Assembly: GCA_030642865.1 (NCBI GenBank)
Contig: DAOWMW010000072.1
Span: 1-6,854, forward strand
DNA: 6,854 bases
DNA from: Desulfobacteraceae bacterium
Lineage (GTDB): Bacteria > Desulfobacterota > Desulfobacteria > Desulfobacterales > BuS5
Reading direction: 5' to 3'
Within the stretch, counting starts at the first letter, position 1. The number at the start of each line of letters is the position of its first letter. Of the stretch, positions 6,534-6,854 are shown piece after piece. Position numbers and translations under genes: made by a program. The notes beneath the pieces are model-generated. The model was given only the letters and a program-made list of their open reading frames with translations. It was not told the origin of the DNA and did not search any database.

Positions 6534-6854
6534 TTATATTGTTACCTGCAAATCAATTATTTTTTCAAATTCTCTTAAGTCGTTTATGTGGAAATCGGCC
6601 TTAAGGGGGTGGTTTCTGTATGCTGCAAAGAGAACACCAGCTGACAATGCCGCTGCTGCATCAAGTTTCGAGTCTCCAATATAGATTAAATCTTCAGGGT
6701 TGATATTGAAATAGTCAAGAATTTTTATTAATGGATCAGGTGCAGGTTTAGGATGTTTAACATCCATTGCCGTAACTACAATGTCAAAATATTCGGCAAT
6801 GTCATGGTTGATCAAGATGGAACCCATGGTATTAGTCCGATTTGTGGCAATGGC
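6534..6854 (-). CDS. HAD-superfamily phosphatase, C-terminal part (5' end outside window)
   Basis: The 106 visible residues, open to the right edge, are the second half of a haloacid-dehalogenase-type hydrolase resembling phosphoglycolate phosphatase/PpaX. Visible are motif II (AIATNRT, with the conserved Thr), motif III (KHPKPAPD, with the conserved Lys) and motif IV (YIGDSKLDAAAALSAG, acidic GDxxxD). The nucleophile motif DxD and the cap domain would lie outside the window, so substrate preference cannot be judged. An internal ATG at 6827 is not the start, because conserved motif II lies upstream of it in the same frame. The TAA stop (6536-6534) is immediately followed by the murA ATG with no spacer, which indicates co-transcription and probable translational coupling. 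Confidence 0.85.
   Translation of the reverse strand, partial: AIATNRTNTMGSILINHDIAEYFDIVVTAMDVKHPKPAPDPLIKILDYFNINPEDLIYIGDSKLDAAAALSAGVLFAAYRNHPLKADFHINDLREFEKIIDLQVTI

Overview
This window is A+T-rich bacterial chromosome of moderate GC. Almost everything is coded on the minus strand, so transcription runs from right to left. No ribosomal RNA or lineage marker is present. The gene families and the repeat-rich spacers suggest a Desulfobacterota/Desulfobacterales-type bacterium (formerly Deltaproteobacteria). That placement is an inference, and I hold it with only moderate confidence.

Layout in transcription order. At 6854-6534 is the C-terminal part of a HAD-superfamily phosphatase, cut by the window edge. 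Its stop codon directly abuts the ATG of murA (6533-5281). MurA catalyses the first committed step of peptidoglycan synthesis. As written, murA carries a one-base deletion in a G run near its start, which separates the start codon from the conserved active-site lysine segment. After a 215-base spacer comes a full-length comEC (5065-2570), the inner-membrane DNA-uptake channel with its metallo-beta-lactamase-like domain. A 422-base spacer follows. Then comes a 588-codon gene (2147-381) that encodes histidinol-phosphate aminotransferase (HisC) and cytidylate kinase (Cmk) in one reading frame. On the plus strand, bases 3-125 hold the last 40 codons of an unrecognised gene that converges on hisC-cmk.

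The spacers hold structure that the genes do not explain. Both spacers flanking comEC carry short arrays of a degenerate 7-base unit (NNGCTAA, or TTAGCNN on the other strand), in opposite orientations. The spacer downstream of comEC also has an 89-base element bounded by 11-base perfect inverted repeats, starting two bases after the comEC stop, and a pair of adjacent hairpins. That pair lies between a good candidate sigma-70 promoter (TTGACA, 17 bases, TATAGG) and hisC-cmk. The spacer upstream of comEC has a GGGCA...TGCCC-CTAC palindrome of a kind often dispersed through such genomes.

Functionally this is a housekeeping neighbourhood: cell-wall precursor synthesis, DNA uptake, amino-acid biosynthesis and nucleotide metabolism. 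I see no defence system, CRISPR array, phage or intact insertion sequence. The points most worth a second look are the HisC-Cmk fusion, the murA frameshift and the clustered repeats around comEC.
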